Counted from the stretch's first letter, positions 1 through 6,925 are shown. The stretch: 8,141 bases of DNA from Actinomycetota bacterium (GCA_013816105.1 JACDEY010000037.1:1-8141), one strand, 5' to 3'. The notes: generated by a model not told the origin, from the sequence alone. Made by a program: numbers and translations.

Positions 1-230
1 GCCATCAGGCCCCCCGAGGAGCCGTAGATGACGTTCACCGCCCCGGCCGCCTCGTCCCCGTTCACGCTCTCGACGGGGGCGGCGAGCACCAGATCGGCGT
101 ATTCATCGCCGTTGAAGTCAGGAGTGCGCGGGCTCGCCGTCCCGGAAGACCGGGAGGCGGACGCGCCACCGATCCCGGGGCCGACGGCGGCGATCAGCAA
201 TGCGAGAAGAACCAATCCCGTGCGGCGCAT
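1..230 (-). CDS. Secreted FG-GAP repeat protein, N-terminal part (cut by window edge)
   Basis: The gene starts at the ATG at 230-228 on the minus strand and runs off the left edge after 76 codons. Residues 1-25 form a signal peptide: a short basic start (MRRTG), a hydrophobic core (LVLLALLIAAV) and small residues ending in GGASAS. After a short Ser/Pro-rich spacer comes DFNGDEYADLVLAAP (residues 38-52), the calcium-binding D-x-N-x-D loop of an FG-GAP (integrin-alpha type) propeller blade. It continues into AGAVNVIYGSSGGL (62-75), the usual end of such a blade. Families with this layout are exported propeller proteins, often with several blades, that act in adhesion or as extracellular hydrolase-like scaffolds. 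The specific role here is unknown because only one blade is visible. A run of AAAGGGG (minus strand, about 243-237) sits seven bases before the ATG and supports this start. The gene lies 107 bases downstream of the zinc-ribbon gene on the same strand. Confidence 0.85.
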   Translation of the reverse strand, partial: MRRTGLVLLALLIAAVGPGIGGASASRSSGTASPRTPDFNGDEYADLVLAAPVESVNGDEAAGAVNVIYGSSGGLM

Positions 231-337
231 CTGCGTACCCCTTTCGCTCGACGGATGCCACCGCACCGTTCTACCGGGCAGGGTTCACCCCCGGGTACCG
301 GGCGTGTCTCCGGCCCGTTACATTCGCCGTCGACGGT

Positions 338-490
338 TCAGGAAGCCTTGCCCAGGATCCTCATGACCGTCGTCCCGCATACGGGGCAGGAGCCCTTCGC
401 GGCCCGACGCCCGTTCTTGAGCGTGGTCTCCTCACCCTCGAACTCGCGCTTGTCCTTGCACTTCACGCAGTAGGCCTCGTACTTCGCCAC
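338..490 (-). CDS. Small zinc-ribbon protein of the DUF5679 type (50 aa)
   Basis: This 50-residue protein starts at a GTG (490-488) and ends at TGA (340-338). It has two metal-knuckle pairs, C8-V-K-C11 and C35-P-V-C38, about 23 residues apart, so it should bind one zinc ion as a zinc ribbon. The segment between them (TLKNGRRAAKG, residues 23-33) and the ending CGTTVMRILGKA match my memory of DUF5679 proteins, whose fold resembles the C-terminal zinc fingers of bacterial topoisomerase I. No function is established for the family; nucleic-acid binding is an inference from the fold and the 12 Lys/Arg residues. The start is decided by an almost perfect Shine-Dalgarno (AGGAGGTGA), which implies strong translation. 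It is divergent from acs across a 224-base gap. The gene is easy to miss because it is short and begins with GTG. Confidence 0.9.
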   Translation of the reverse strand: MAKYEAYCVKCKDKREFEGEETTLKNGRRAAKGSCPVCGTTVMRILGKAS

Positions 491-494
491 CTGT

Positions 495-503
495 TCACCT
501 CCT
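495..503 (-). promoter_or_regulatory. Strong Shine-Dalgarno of the zinc-ribbon gene
   Basis: On the minus strand AGGAGGTGA matches the 16S rRNA anti-Shine-Dalgarno perfectly. AGGAGG lies seven bases from the GTG at 490-488. This is the main support for the non-ATG start and for the reality of the 50-residue gene. Confidence 0.85.
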
Positions 504-543
504 TTCGTCCATTCCGGCCGGTTTTCCGGCTCCGATAGCTAGA

Positions 544-565
544 GAGGCCGTCCGTTGACGGCCTC
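544..565. promoter_or_regulatory. Perfect 9-bp inverted repeat with 4-base loop in the divergent gap
   Basis: GAGGCCGTC (544-552) and GACGGCCTC (557-565) are exact reverse complements around the loop CGTT. The repeat sits 54 bases upstream of the zinc-ribbon start and 150 bases upstream of acs. There is no T-run on either side, so it is not a classic intrinsic terminator. It could be an operator, a leader-RNA hairpin for the minus-strand zinc-ribbon transcript, or an mRNA-stabilising stem. A weaker 5-bp stem with a four-base T loop (517-530) lies between it and the zinc-ribbon Shine-Dalgarno. I could not place confident -35/-10 boxes for either gene. Confidence 0.45.
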
Positions 566-624
566 ACCTTCCATTGTGTTGCCAGGAAAGGCACACCGCA
601 AGCATCCGGAGGGATCGCGAATCG

Positions 625-654
625 ATGCGCCGCCGGCGGTCGCCGAAGCCATGA
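625..654 (+). other. Possible leader mini-ORF 1 upstream of acs (9 aa, Arg-rich)
   Basis: This frame reads MRRRRSPKP followed by TGA. A possible ribosome site, GGAGGG (608-613), lies 11 bases upstream, a little far. Its TGA overlaps the ATG of the next mini-ORF as ATGA. Four arginine codons in a row could mark an attenuator peptide, but CGC/CGG runs are also common by chance in DNA of this composition. Confidence 0.15.
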
Positions 655-674
655 GGAGAGGCGAAGGCATAACA

Positions 675-697
675 TCGTCGAGTTCCCGGCTCGACGA
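675..697 (+). promoter_or_regulatory. Perfect 8-bp hairpin just before the acs ribosome binding site
   Basis: TCGTCGAG (675-682) and CTCGACGA (690-697) pair exactly around the seven-base loop TTCCCGG. The stem ends four bases before AGGAGG (702-707), in the acs leader. A stem this close to the ribosome site may modulate 30S access or protect the messenger end. No ligand-binding riboswitch class is recognised around it. Confidence 0.4.
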
Positions 698-701
698 GGC
701 C

Positions 702-710
702 AGGAGGTGA
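702..710 (+). promoter_or_regulatory. Shine-Dalgarno of acs
   Basis: AGGAGGTGA lies with AGGAGG seven bases from the ATG at 715, a near-perfect site that fixes the acs start. The TGA inside it is also the stop of the upstream 19-codon open frame. Confidence 0.85.
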
Positions 711-714
711 CCCG

Positions 715-2676
715 ATGACGGACTCCGAAGCGACCATCGATGCCCTGCTCTCGGAGGGGCGTGTCTTCGAACCCTCCGAGGCGTTCCGGCGCCAGGCGCT
801 GTGGAGCGATCCGTCGATCTATGAGAGGGCGGCCTCGGATCCGGAGGCCTTTTGGGCGCGGGAGGCGGGGCGCCTCTCGTGGTTCGAGCCGTGGGGAGAT
901 GTGTTGCGATGGGACCCGCCTTGGGTCAAGTGGTTCCTCGGCGGCAAGCTCAACGTTGCCCACAACTGCCTCGATCGGCACGTCGAGGCGGGGGGAGGCG
1001 ACAAGGTTGCGTTCCACTGGGAGGGGGAGCCGGGCGACCGTAGGTCGCTCACCTACCGTGAGCTGTTGGAGGAGGTCTGCCGTCTGGCGAACGGCATGAA
1101 GTCGCTCGGAGTCCGCAAGGGCGACCGCGTCGCCATCTATCTCGGGATGATCCCCGAGCTTCCCGTCGCCATGCTCGCATGCGCGCGGCTCGGCGCTCCC
1201 CACTCCGTGGTGTTCGGTGGTTTCTCGGCCGAGGCGCTCAGGGACCGGATCAACGACGCCGAGGCGAAGGTACTGATCACGGCCGACGGCGGGTACCGTC
1301 GTGGCCAGGAGGTGCCGCTCAAGCGCAACGCCGACGAGGCTCTCCGGGGGTGCCCCAGCATTGAGCATGTGGTCACCGTCCGACGGACGGGCGGAGACCA
1401 TCCCTTCGTCGAGGGCCGCGACGTCTGGTACGCGGACCTGGTCGGCGATCAGCCGGCGGAATGTCCGGCGGAGCCGATGGACTCGGAGGATATGCTCTAC
1501 ATCCTGTACACGTCCGGCACGACCGGAAAGCCCAAGGGGATCGTCCACACGACGGGCGGGTACCTCACCGGATGCTCGACCACACACCGAGCGATCTTCG
1601 ACATCCACGACGACGACGTGTACTGGTGCGCCGCGGACATCGGGTGGGTGACCGGACACTCCTATATCGTCTACGGACCGCTCGCGAATCACACGACGGG
1701 AATCATCTATGAGGGCGCTCCGGACTGGCCCGACAAGGATCGGCTCTGGTCGATCGCGGAGCGGTACGGGGCCACCATCCTCTACACCGCCCCCACCGCC
1801 ATCAGAAGCTTCATGCGGTGGGGGGAGGAGTATCCGCAGAAGCACGACCTCTCCTCGCTGCGCCTTCTGGGCTCGGTCGGTGAGCCCATCAATCCCGAAG
1901 CCTGGGTCTGGTACTGGAAGCATATCGGAGGGGAGCGCTGTCCCGTTGTGGACACGTGGTGGCAGACCGAGACCGGCCACATCCTGATCACCCCTCTCCC
2001 GGGCATCACGAGGCTGAAGCCCGGGTCCGCCACTCGGCCGTTTCCGGGCATCGAGGCGGAGGTCTACGACGAGCAGGGCCGACCGGTCCCGCCGGGCGGC
2101 GGTGGCTACCTGGTGCTGAAGCGGCCGTGGCCGGGCCAGTTCCGAACCATCTACAAGGACCCAGAACGGTACGTCGAGACGTACTTCTCCCGTTACGGGA
2201 AGGAGACCTACCTGGCGGGCGACGGCGCGAAGCGGGACGAGGACGGCTACTTTTGGCTTCTCGGCCGCATCGACGACGTCATGAACGTCGCCGGGCACCG
2301 GATCTCGACGTACGAGGTCGAGTCGGCGCTCGTGGACAATGAGCGCGTCGCCGAGGCCGCGGTCGTTGCGAGGTCGGACGAGAGGGTGGGTCAGGCCATC
2401 GTCGCCTTCGTCACGCTGAAGAGCGGGCAGACCGGGGACCGGGTGGTGGCCGGGGAGTTGCGCGAGCACGTGGCGAAGGTGATCGGAAAGATCGCGCGAC
2501 CCCACGGGATCATCTTCACGGATGACCTTCCGAAGACCCGCTCTGGCAAGATCATGCGACGGCTGCTGCGAGACGTCGCCGAGGGTCGAGCGCTGGGTGA
2601 CGTCACGACGCTCGCCAACGAGGAGATCGTGGAGCAGATCCGGGGGATGTCCACGGAAGCCTCCTCGCAGGAGTAG
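715..2676 (+). CDS. acs: Acetyl-CoA synthetase (AMP-forming)
   Basis: This 653-residue enzyme makes acetyl-CoA from acetate, ATP and CoA through an acetyl-AMP intermediate in the cytoplasm. Its length equals that of enterobacterial Acs (about 652). The N-terminal Acs cap domain covers roughly residues 20-85. The adenylate-forming core has the phosphate loop [11 protein letters not shown] (265-275), [11 protein letters not shown], and DTWWQTETG (413-421), whose second tryptophan (W416) sets a small acyl pocket and so favours acetate over longer acids. The C-terminal lid carries the hinge region [13 protein letters not shown] (517-529) and PKTRSGK, ending in K612, the catalytic lysine for adenylation. 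In the family that lysine is switched off by reversible acetylation. Position 422 is His where Acs usually has Gly. The gene follows an unusual leader with a hairpin at the ribosome site and stops with TAG. The propeller gene follows 98 bases later on the same strand, with no obvious functional link. Confidence 0.97.
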   Translation: MTDSEATIDALLSEGRVFEPSEAFRRQALWSDPSIYERAASDPEAFWAREAGRLSWFEPWGDVLRWDPPWVKWFLGGKLNVAHNCLDRHVEAGGGDKVAFHWEGEPGDRRSLTYRELLEEVCRLANGMKSLGVRKGDRVAIYLGMIPELPVAMLACARLGAPHSVVFGGFSAEALRDRINDAEAKVLITADGGYRRGQEVPLKRNADEALRGCPSIEHVVTVRRTGGDHPFVEGRDVWYADLVGDQPAECPAEPMDSEDMLYILYTSGTTGKPKGIVHTTGGYLTGCSTTHRAIFDIHDDDVYWCAADIGWVTGHSYIVYGPLANHTTGIIYEGAPDWPDKDRLWSIAERYGATILYTAPTAIRSFMRWGEEYPQKHDLSSLRLLGSVGEPINPEAWVWYWKHIGGERCPVVDTWWQTETGHILITPLPGITRLKPGSATRPFPGIEAEVYDEQGRPVPPGGGGYLVLKRPWPGQFRTIYKDPERYVETYFSRYGKETYLAGDGAKRDEDGYFWLLGRIDDVMNVAGHRISTYEVESALVDNERVAEAAVVARSDERVGQAIVAFVTLKSGQTGDRVVAGELREHVAKVIGKIARPHGIIFTDDLPKTRSGKIMRRLLRDVAEGRALGDVTTLANEEIVEQIRGMSTEASSQE

Positions 2677-2684
2677 CGCCGGCG

Positions 2685-2704
2685 TTCCAAGGTCGGCATT
2701 GGAA
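2685..2704 (+). terminator. Weak inverted repeat after acs, possible terminator
   Basis: TTCCAA (2685-2690) and TTGGAA (2699-2704) are exact complements around an eight-base loop, starting nine bases after the acs stop. The stem is short and half A/T and no T-run follows, so it would be a poor intrinsic terminator. The rest of the gap up to 2774 is pyrimidine-rich (around 2710-2742) and may hold the propeller gene's promoter, but I cannot place boxes with confidence. Confidence 0.2.
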
Positions 2705-2774
2705 CTACCAATTCTTAACCAGCCTTTACCCCCTTTCTTGCCGAGTCAGAGCGCCGGGCGTCGTAGGCTGTTTG

Positions 2775-4553
2775 ATGTACTTGTCAACAACCCAGAGAAG
2801 GAACGGCCCGATTCTCCGCAACCATCTTGGTCTCTCTAGCGGCGCCAAGCTCTTGACCGGAGGGGCGCTCGCCTTCATTCTGTGGCTCTCCGTGCTCCCC
2901 GCGGGCGCGGCGGCGGCTGCCGTCTAGGTCAGAGCCATCACACCCGATTCGGCGGCGCGCAGCAGCCTCGTCAACATCACGGGGGCCGGCTTCGGGGACG
3001 CCAAGGGCGCCAGTTCCGTCGTCATCGGCGGCGTTGCGGCCTGGACCTCCAATTGGACCGACACGAAGGTCGCCGCCTACGTTCCCGAGACAACGCCCGT
3101 GGGCGTGGCCTCGGTGCAGTTGGTCGTTGGCGGCGTCGCCAGCGCCCCGAAGACGATCAACGTCGAAGCGCGCCCGGCCGCACAGGCCGGCGTGGCCTGG
3201 CGGTTCAGGACCGAGGCGAACTACATCAGCCATCGCGCCGCCGTTGGGGCCGATGGCACCGTGTATGTGAACGACTCCTCCGGGTTCCTATACGCCCTGA
3301 CCACCGACGGTGCGCTGAAGTGGGTCTACGACGCCAGCGCCGATGGGGGCGGGTCACAGGCCCGACCGTGATCGGCGCGGACGGCACGATCTACTTCGGC
3401 GTGGCCGGCATCAACAGCTCGATCCACGCGGTGAATCCGAACGGGACGCGCAAGTGGCGGTTCGTGGACCCGGGTTCCCAGGGGCCGATAGCCGGCCCCG
3501 GCGTGGGCCCGGACGGGAACATCTACGCCGTATTCGACCTCGACTCAGCGCGCGGGGCCGTATCGCTCACCCCGGCTGGCGCACTTCGGTGGAGCAACAG
3601 GGGAGCTCCGACCGTTGCCGAGTACGGACAGGTAGGGAAGGAGATTGTGTTCGGCTCGGGGCAGATGTACGTTGTCTCGACGTATTTCGGGGACCTGTGG
3701 GCGTTCGAGCTCTCAGGAGGGAACCAGCGGTTCCACGCCGACCTCTCCCGACCCGGACAGCCGGCGGTGGGACCGGACGGGACGGTCTACGTGCCCACCG
3801 GTATCGAGCCTCGGCTCAACGCCTACGCCCTCCGGCCAGTTCCTGTGGGCCTTCTTCGGAGACGAGCCGGGGGTGACCAACGTCCTGAGCGCCCCCGACG
3901 TTGGCCCGGAGGGAACGATCTACATCGAGCGCAACCTGTTCCAGCTGTATGCGCTGAGCCCCGCGCCCTCCCCGAAGTGGATCCACCAGAAGGAGATGTT
4001 GGCTACGGGTCCTGTCCCCGGCCCGATCGTCAGCCCGACGAACGAGCTCGTGCTCCTGGGCGGGCAGGAGACGTACGGAAAGCCGGGCCGCATCGAGGGC
4101 TACGACACGGCGAGCGGGCAGGAGCAGTTCCAGATCGACCTGCCGTTCGACCCGGATGGGACGTGTCCCGTGCCCTACGCGCGGCCGCGGTTCACGCCGT
4201 CCGGCGACCGGGCCTACATCCCGGCCGTGCCGCTGTGTGTGTCCCCGCCCGACCCCTACTCCTGGCTCTATGCGATCGACGTGGCCGAGGTGCCACCACC
4301 CGTCGACACGGTGGGGATCCAGACGGCGAAGTACTTTGCTGTGACCAAGGCACTGAAGGTCGTCGCCACCAGTACGGATCCCACGGCCACGCTTCAGGTA
4401 TTCGTTACGGCGACCGACGAGCTCATCGGGACGCTGAAGAACATGGGCGGCGGCCAGTACCGAAAGACGTTCTCCTGGCCCACAAATCCGCAGAACATCA
4501 CCGTGAAGAGCAGCTCCGGGGGATCGGACTCCAAGCGGGTCACCCCCGCGTAG
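2775..4553 (+). pseudogene. Secreted IPT/TIG plus eight-blade PQQ-like propeller gene, broken by an amber codon and two frameshifts
   Basis: Read across three lesions, this is one gene of about 592 codons. Codons 1-50 give a signal peptide with core LAFILWLSVLPAGAAAAAV. The next codon is TAG (2925-2927). The same frame then continues as an IPT/TIG Ig-like domain (2928 to about 3163; NITGAGFG, VVIGGVAAWTSNWTDTKV). Eight propeller blades follow, each starting near a (G/P)xDGTxY motif and ending near a Trp: about 3240, 3367, 3502, 3653, 3766, 3894, 4027 and 4189. Blade 1 is in the signal-peptide frame, blades 2 to mid-5 are one frame back, and the rest are in the first frame again. The shifts fall at 3345-3354 (one base missing) and about 3826-3838 (one base extra). 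A C-terminal Ig-like domain (about 4295-4550) ends at TAG. Eight-bladed quinoprotein-like folds are known in BamB and PQQ dehydrogenases; no catalytic residues are evident, so a binding or structural role outside the cell is inferred. Genuine decay and sequence error are both possible. Only a weak ribosome site (TAGG, 2764-2767) precedes the ATG. Confidence 0.85.
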
Positions 4554-4565
4554 AGTTTCACGCGG
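4546..4565. terminator. Small inverted repeat between convergent genes, possible two-way terminator
   Basis: CCGCGT (4546-4551) and ACGCGG (4560-4565) pair exactly around an eight-base loop. The repeat spans the 13-base gap between the propeller stop (4551-4553) and the ABC-F stop (4567-4569). There is no clear T-run in either direction. It is the only candidate structure separating the two converging transcripts, and a competing 5-bp stem (4535-4549) overlaps it. Confidence 0.25.
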
Positions 4566-4566
4566 T

Positions 4567-6153
4567 TCAAGCGAGGGACACCAGGTCCAGCAGGTCCTCG
4601 CTCCAGAAGTCGAGCGTCCCCTCCGGCATCATCAACACGCGGTCCGGGGCGAGCTCGTCCACGAACTCGCGGTCGTGGCTCACGATCACCATCGTTCCCT
4701 CCCACGAGCCCAGCGCCCGGGCCACCGCTTCCCGAGAGGGCGGATCCAGGTTGTTCGTCGGCTCGTCGAGAAGCAGTAGGTTGTGCCGTCCGGCGACGAG
4801 CTGCGCCAGGGCCAGCTTCGTCTTCTCCCCGCCCGAGAGCGTCCCGGCATCCTGGAACGCCACTTCTCCGGTGAGGCCGAACATCCCGAGGATCGCGCGG
4901 AGGTGCTGATCGAGCGCACCGGACATGCGGCGCAGGTGCTCCAGGACGTCCACGCCTGCGGTGATGCCCTCGTGCTCCTGGGCGTAGTACCCGACGGACA
5001 CGCCGGCTCCAAACCGGTGCCGGCCGGCGTCGCTCCGGCTCTCTCCGGCCAGGATGCGAAGCAGGCTGGTCTTGCCGGCGCCGTTCAATCCCATGACGAG
5101 AAGCCGCTCCATCCGTCCGAGATCGAAGTCCACGTCGGAGAAGACAGCCGGCCCTCCGTAGCCCTTCGCCAATCCTTCGGCTACAAGCACCACCCGGCCC
5201 GAATGGGGCGGGACGGGGAGGCGGACGCTGATGCGGCGTTGCCTGGCCGGGGCGGCGATGGCCTCACCACGCAACCGCTCGACCCGGGTGTCAAGCGTCC
5301 TTGCGATGCGGGCCCTCTTCACGGTCTGGTGCCGCATCGAGTCGGCGAGGCTGGCGAGCCGGTCGATCTCGGCCTTCTGCCGGGCCGCGACCTTCGTCTG
5401 GCGGGCCTCGTCCCGCTTGCGAACGGTTCGGTATTGGGAGTACGTGCCCTTGTATTCGACCACGACGGACTCGTCGAGATGCAGCACGCGCGTTATGGCC
5501 GCGTCCAGCAGGACGAGGTCGTGGCTCACGACCAGGAGGGCTCCCCGATAGGAGGTCAAGAACTTGGTGAGCCATGCCTTCGCGTCGGTGTCGAGGTGAT
5601 TCGTCGGCTCATCGAGCAGAAGGAGCTCGCTCCCGGCGAACAGGATCCGGGCCAGCTCGACCCGCCGGCGCTCGCCCCCGGAGAGCACGCGAACCGGTAG
5701 TTCGAGCCGATCGCCGGCCAGGCCCAGGCCCGCGGCGATGCGCCGCGCCTCGGAGTCGGCGGAATAGCCGCCGGCCGATCGGAACTCCTCCTCGGCGCGG
5801 GCGTAGCGGGCGATGCTGCGACGAGAGACGTCGCGCTCGAGTGCCAGGCGAAGGTCCTCCAGGCCGATCATCGCGTCGTGGAGGCCGCGCCCGGACAAGA
5901 CTTGGGCAAGGGCCGTCACCGTCTGGTCGCCGCCGCTCCGGACATCCTGGTGCAGATAGCCGAGGGCGCCGCGCCGCAGTACGGTCCCGGTGATCGAGGA
6001 CGACTCCCCCGCGAGTACCTTCAAGAGGCTCGTCTTGCCGGCTCCGTTGCGACCGACGAGGCCCACCTTCTCACCGGAGCGGACGTCGAACGAAGCGGCC
6101 TCGACGACGAGGCGGCCGCCGATCTCGACGCTGAGGTCTCTTACCTGGAGCAT
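4567..6153 (-). CDS. ABC-F family ATPase (Uup/EttA-like, soluble)
   Basis: This 528-residue protein carries two ABC ATPase domains on one chain and no membrane segment, the hallmark of ABC-F proteins, which act on ribosomes rather than in transport. Domain 1 has Walker A GRNGAGKT (34-41), signature LSGGE (157-161), Walker B LLLLDEPTNHLD (177-188, catalytic E182) and H-loop His211. Domain 2 has GLNGAGKT (355-362), LSGGE (439-443), LLLLDEPTNNLD (459-470, E464) and H-loop His493. All catalytic residues are intact. Between them, about residues 240-315, lies an Arg/Lys-rich helical linker, the ABC-F interdomain segment that reaches the ribosomal P/E site in characterised members. Some relatives rescue stalled ribosomes and others protect against antibiotics; the sequence alone does not separate these. 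The gene starts 36 bases after the DUF2993 gene and probably shares its transcript. Its ribosome site is weak (AAGG four bases from the ATG), so coupling is plausible. It converges on the propeller gene. Confidence 0.95.
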   Translation of the reverse strand: MLQVRDLSVEIGGRLVVEAASFDVRSGEKVGLVGRNGAGKTSLLKVLAGESSSITGTVLRRGALGYLHQDVRSGGDQTVTALAQVLSGRGLHDAMIGLEDLRLALERDVSRRSIARYARAEEEFRSAGGYSADSEARRIAAGLGLAGDRLELPVRVLSGGERRRVELARILFAGSELLLLDEPTNHLDTDAKAWLTKFLTSYRGALLVVSHDLVLLDAAITRVLHLDESVVVEYKGTYSQYRTVRKRDEARQTKVAARQKAEIDRLASLADSMRHQTVKRARIARTLDTRVERLRGEAIAAPARQRRISVRLPVPPHSGRVVLVAEGLAKGYGGPAVFSDVDFDLGRMERLLVMGLNGAGKTSLLRILAGESRSDAGRHRFGAGVSVGYYAQEHEGITAGVDVLEHLRRMSGALDQHLRAILGMFGLTGEVAFQDAGTLSGGEKTKLALAQLVAGRHNLLLLDEPTNNLDPPSREAVARALGSWEGTMVIVSHDREFVDELAPDRVLMMPEGTLDFWSEDLLDLVSLA

Positions 6154-6189
6154 GGCCTTGGATTATGGCTGGGCAGGCCCGAAAAGCCC

Positions 6190-6822
6190 CTAGAACTCGA
6201 AGGTCGTGTCCGTCAGATCGAAGGACAAGGCCGCCCGGTCGTTTTCTAGCGTCACGCTCGTATACCGAACGCCGGGCAAGATCGGGGGGAGGCGCACCGA
6301 GATGAGGCTCCCGAGTAGCGGCACGTCCGGACGAAGGACGATCTGCCCATCCTCCACCGAGACGTTCGCGGCGACGTCGCCTATCAGAGGTTCAGCGGAA
6401 ACGAAAGCCCGACCGGCCTCGAAGCGTACGGAAACCGGGATGTCGTTGTTGCGGAGCGCTGCCGTGACGTCTTCCCCGGAGAGGACGGCCGACCCATCTC
6501 CCGTTGTCGCGTGGATCGCTCCGGACTTGCGCAGCAGCTCACGGGGCGAGAAGGCGACCTCTTGGAGGAGAAGCTCCATTCGTTCCACCGGCACGCGCTC
6601 GATGGTGACATCGGTCGCCGAGACGGTCGCCGACGGGACAGTGCCCGCCGCGAGGCTGAACAGGAAGGAGATGCCCCCAAGCGCGACGTCGGGCTGTCGC
6701 TCGAGGTCGAGGGAGGCCATGAGGACCTCCTTGACCCTGGACTCCGCGTAGGCTCGAGCAGCGAAGTCGCCCGCCACGAGGATTCCTCCGAGAATCAACA
6801 GGATGATCACGAGACGGCGCAT
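6190..6822 (-). CDS. DUF2993 (LmeA-like) membrane-anchored lipid-binding protein
   Basis: This 210-residue protein has a basic start (MRR), a hydrophobic segment at about residues 4-20 that is either an uncleaved anchor or a signal peptide, and then GDFAARAYAESRVKEVL, the helix that typically opens DUF2993 proteins. The pattern DVALGGISFLFSLAAG (about 45-60) fits the family's conserved start of the beta-rich lipid-binding domain. The rest alternates short strands, ending in SFDLTDTTFEF. In mycobacteria the family member LmeA binds phospholipid and supports lipomannan maturation and envelope integrity; a similar envelope role here is inferred only. The gene begins at an ATG (6822-6820) with GGAG about 12 bases upstream, rather distant. 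It is the first gene of a two-gene minus-strand unit with the ABC-F ATPase and is divergent from the GNAT gene across 103 bases. Confidence 0.85.
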   Translation of the reverse strand: MRRLVIILLILGGILVAGDFAARAYAESRVKEVLMASLDLERQPDVALGGISFLFSLAAGTVPSATVSATDVTIERVPVERMELLLQEVAFSPRELLRKSGAIHATTGDGSAVLSGEDVTAALRNNDIPVSVRFEAGRAFVSAEPLIGDVAANVSVEDGQIVLRPDVPLLGSLISVRLPPILPGVRYTSVTLENDRAALSFDLTDTTFEF

Positions 6823-6925
6823 CGTCGTGGCTATCTCCGGGCCGGAACGCTCGCGGGGATCATGGACACTGACGGTCAGCCTAACGGAAGCTCGACCGGT
6901 GAACGGACAAGGGAAAGGCGGGGGA
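6823..6925. promoter_or_regulatory. Divergent promoter region between DUF2993 and GNAT genes
   Basis: Both flanking genes point away from this 103-base gap, so it must hold promoters for both. The only symmetry I see is CTGAC-G-GTCAG (6869-6879), an 11-base near-palindrome that could be a repressor half-site pair. CTAACG (6881-6886) is a possible but weak -10 element for the plus strand. No confident sigma-factor boxes can be assigned. Confidence 0.3.

Larger units (their letters stand above)
651..710 (+). other. Possible leader mini-ORF 2 ending in the acs ribosome site (19 aa)
   Basis: This frame begins at an ATG overlapping the stop of mini-ORF 1 (ATGA). It encodes 19 residues, including the run SSSSR, and ends with AGG AGG TGA, which is the acs Shine-Dalgarno itself. 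The acs ATG follows four bases after its stop. Such an arrangement would let ribosomes melt the 675-697 hairpin and reinitiate at acs. It has no clear ribosome site of its own, so translation would depend on coupling. Chance is the main alternative. Confidence 0.17.

Noticed and set aside
327..336. Ten-base perfect palindrome CCGTCGACGG just after the zinc-ribbon stop.
   Set aside because: It can form only a 3-bp stem with a loop and has no T-run. Ten-base palindromes of G/C are expected by chance here.
555..583. TTGACG at 555-560 as a -35 box for acs.
   Set aside because: No acceptable -10 hexamer lies 16-18 bases downstream, and the hexamer is part of the 544-565 hairpin.
463..2505. A long open frame (about 680 codons) on the minus strand, antisense to acs.
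   Set aside because: It mirrors the codon bias of acs, shows no recognisable domain, has a Pro/Arg/Asp-rich shadow composition, and also overlaps the end of the zinc-ribbon gene.
3330..3371. Programmed ribosomal frameshifting as the explanation for the propeller frame changes.
   Set aside because: No canonical slippery heptamer is present in the reading frame. The gene would need a backward shift, a forward shift and amber read-through together.
3872..4909. The middle propeller frame stays open past the propeller into the ABC-F region, giving a 675-codon open frame from 2882.
   Set aside because: Only the part from about 3360 to 3830 has blade motifs. Before and after it the translation is low-complexity Arg/Gly/Pro shadow sequence.
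4783..5700. Plus-strand open frame of about 305 codons opposite the ABC-F gene.
   Set aside because: It is the antisense shadow of a gene whose ATPase motifs are all intact. No domain or ribosome site supports it.
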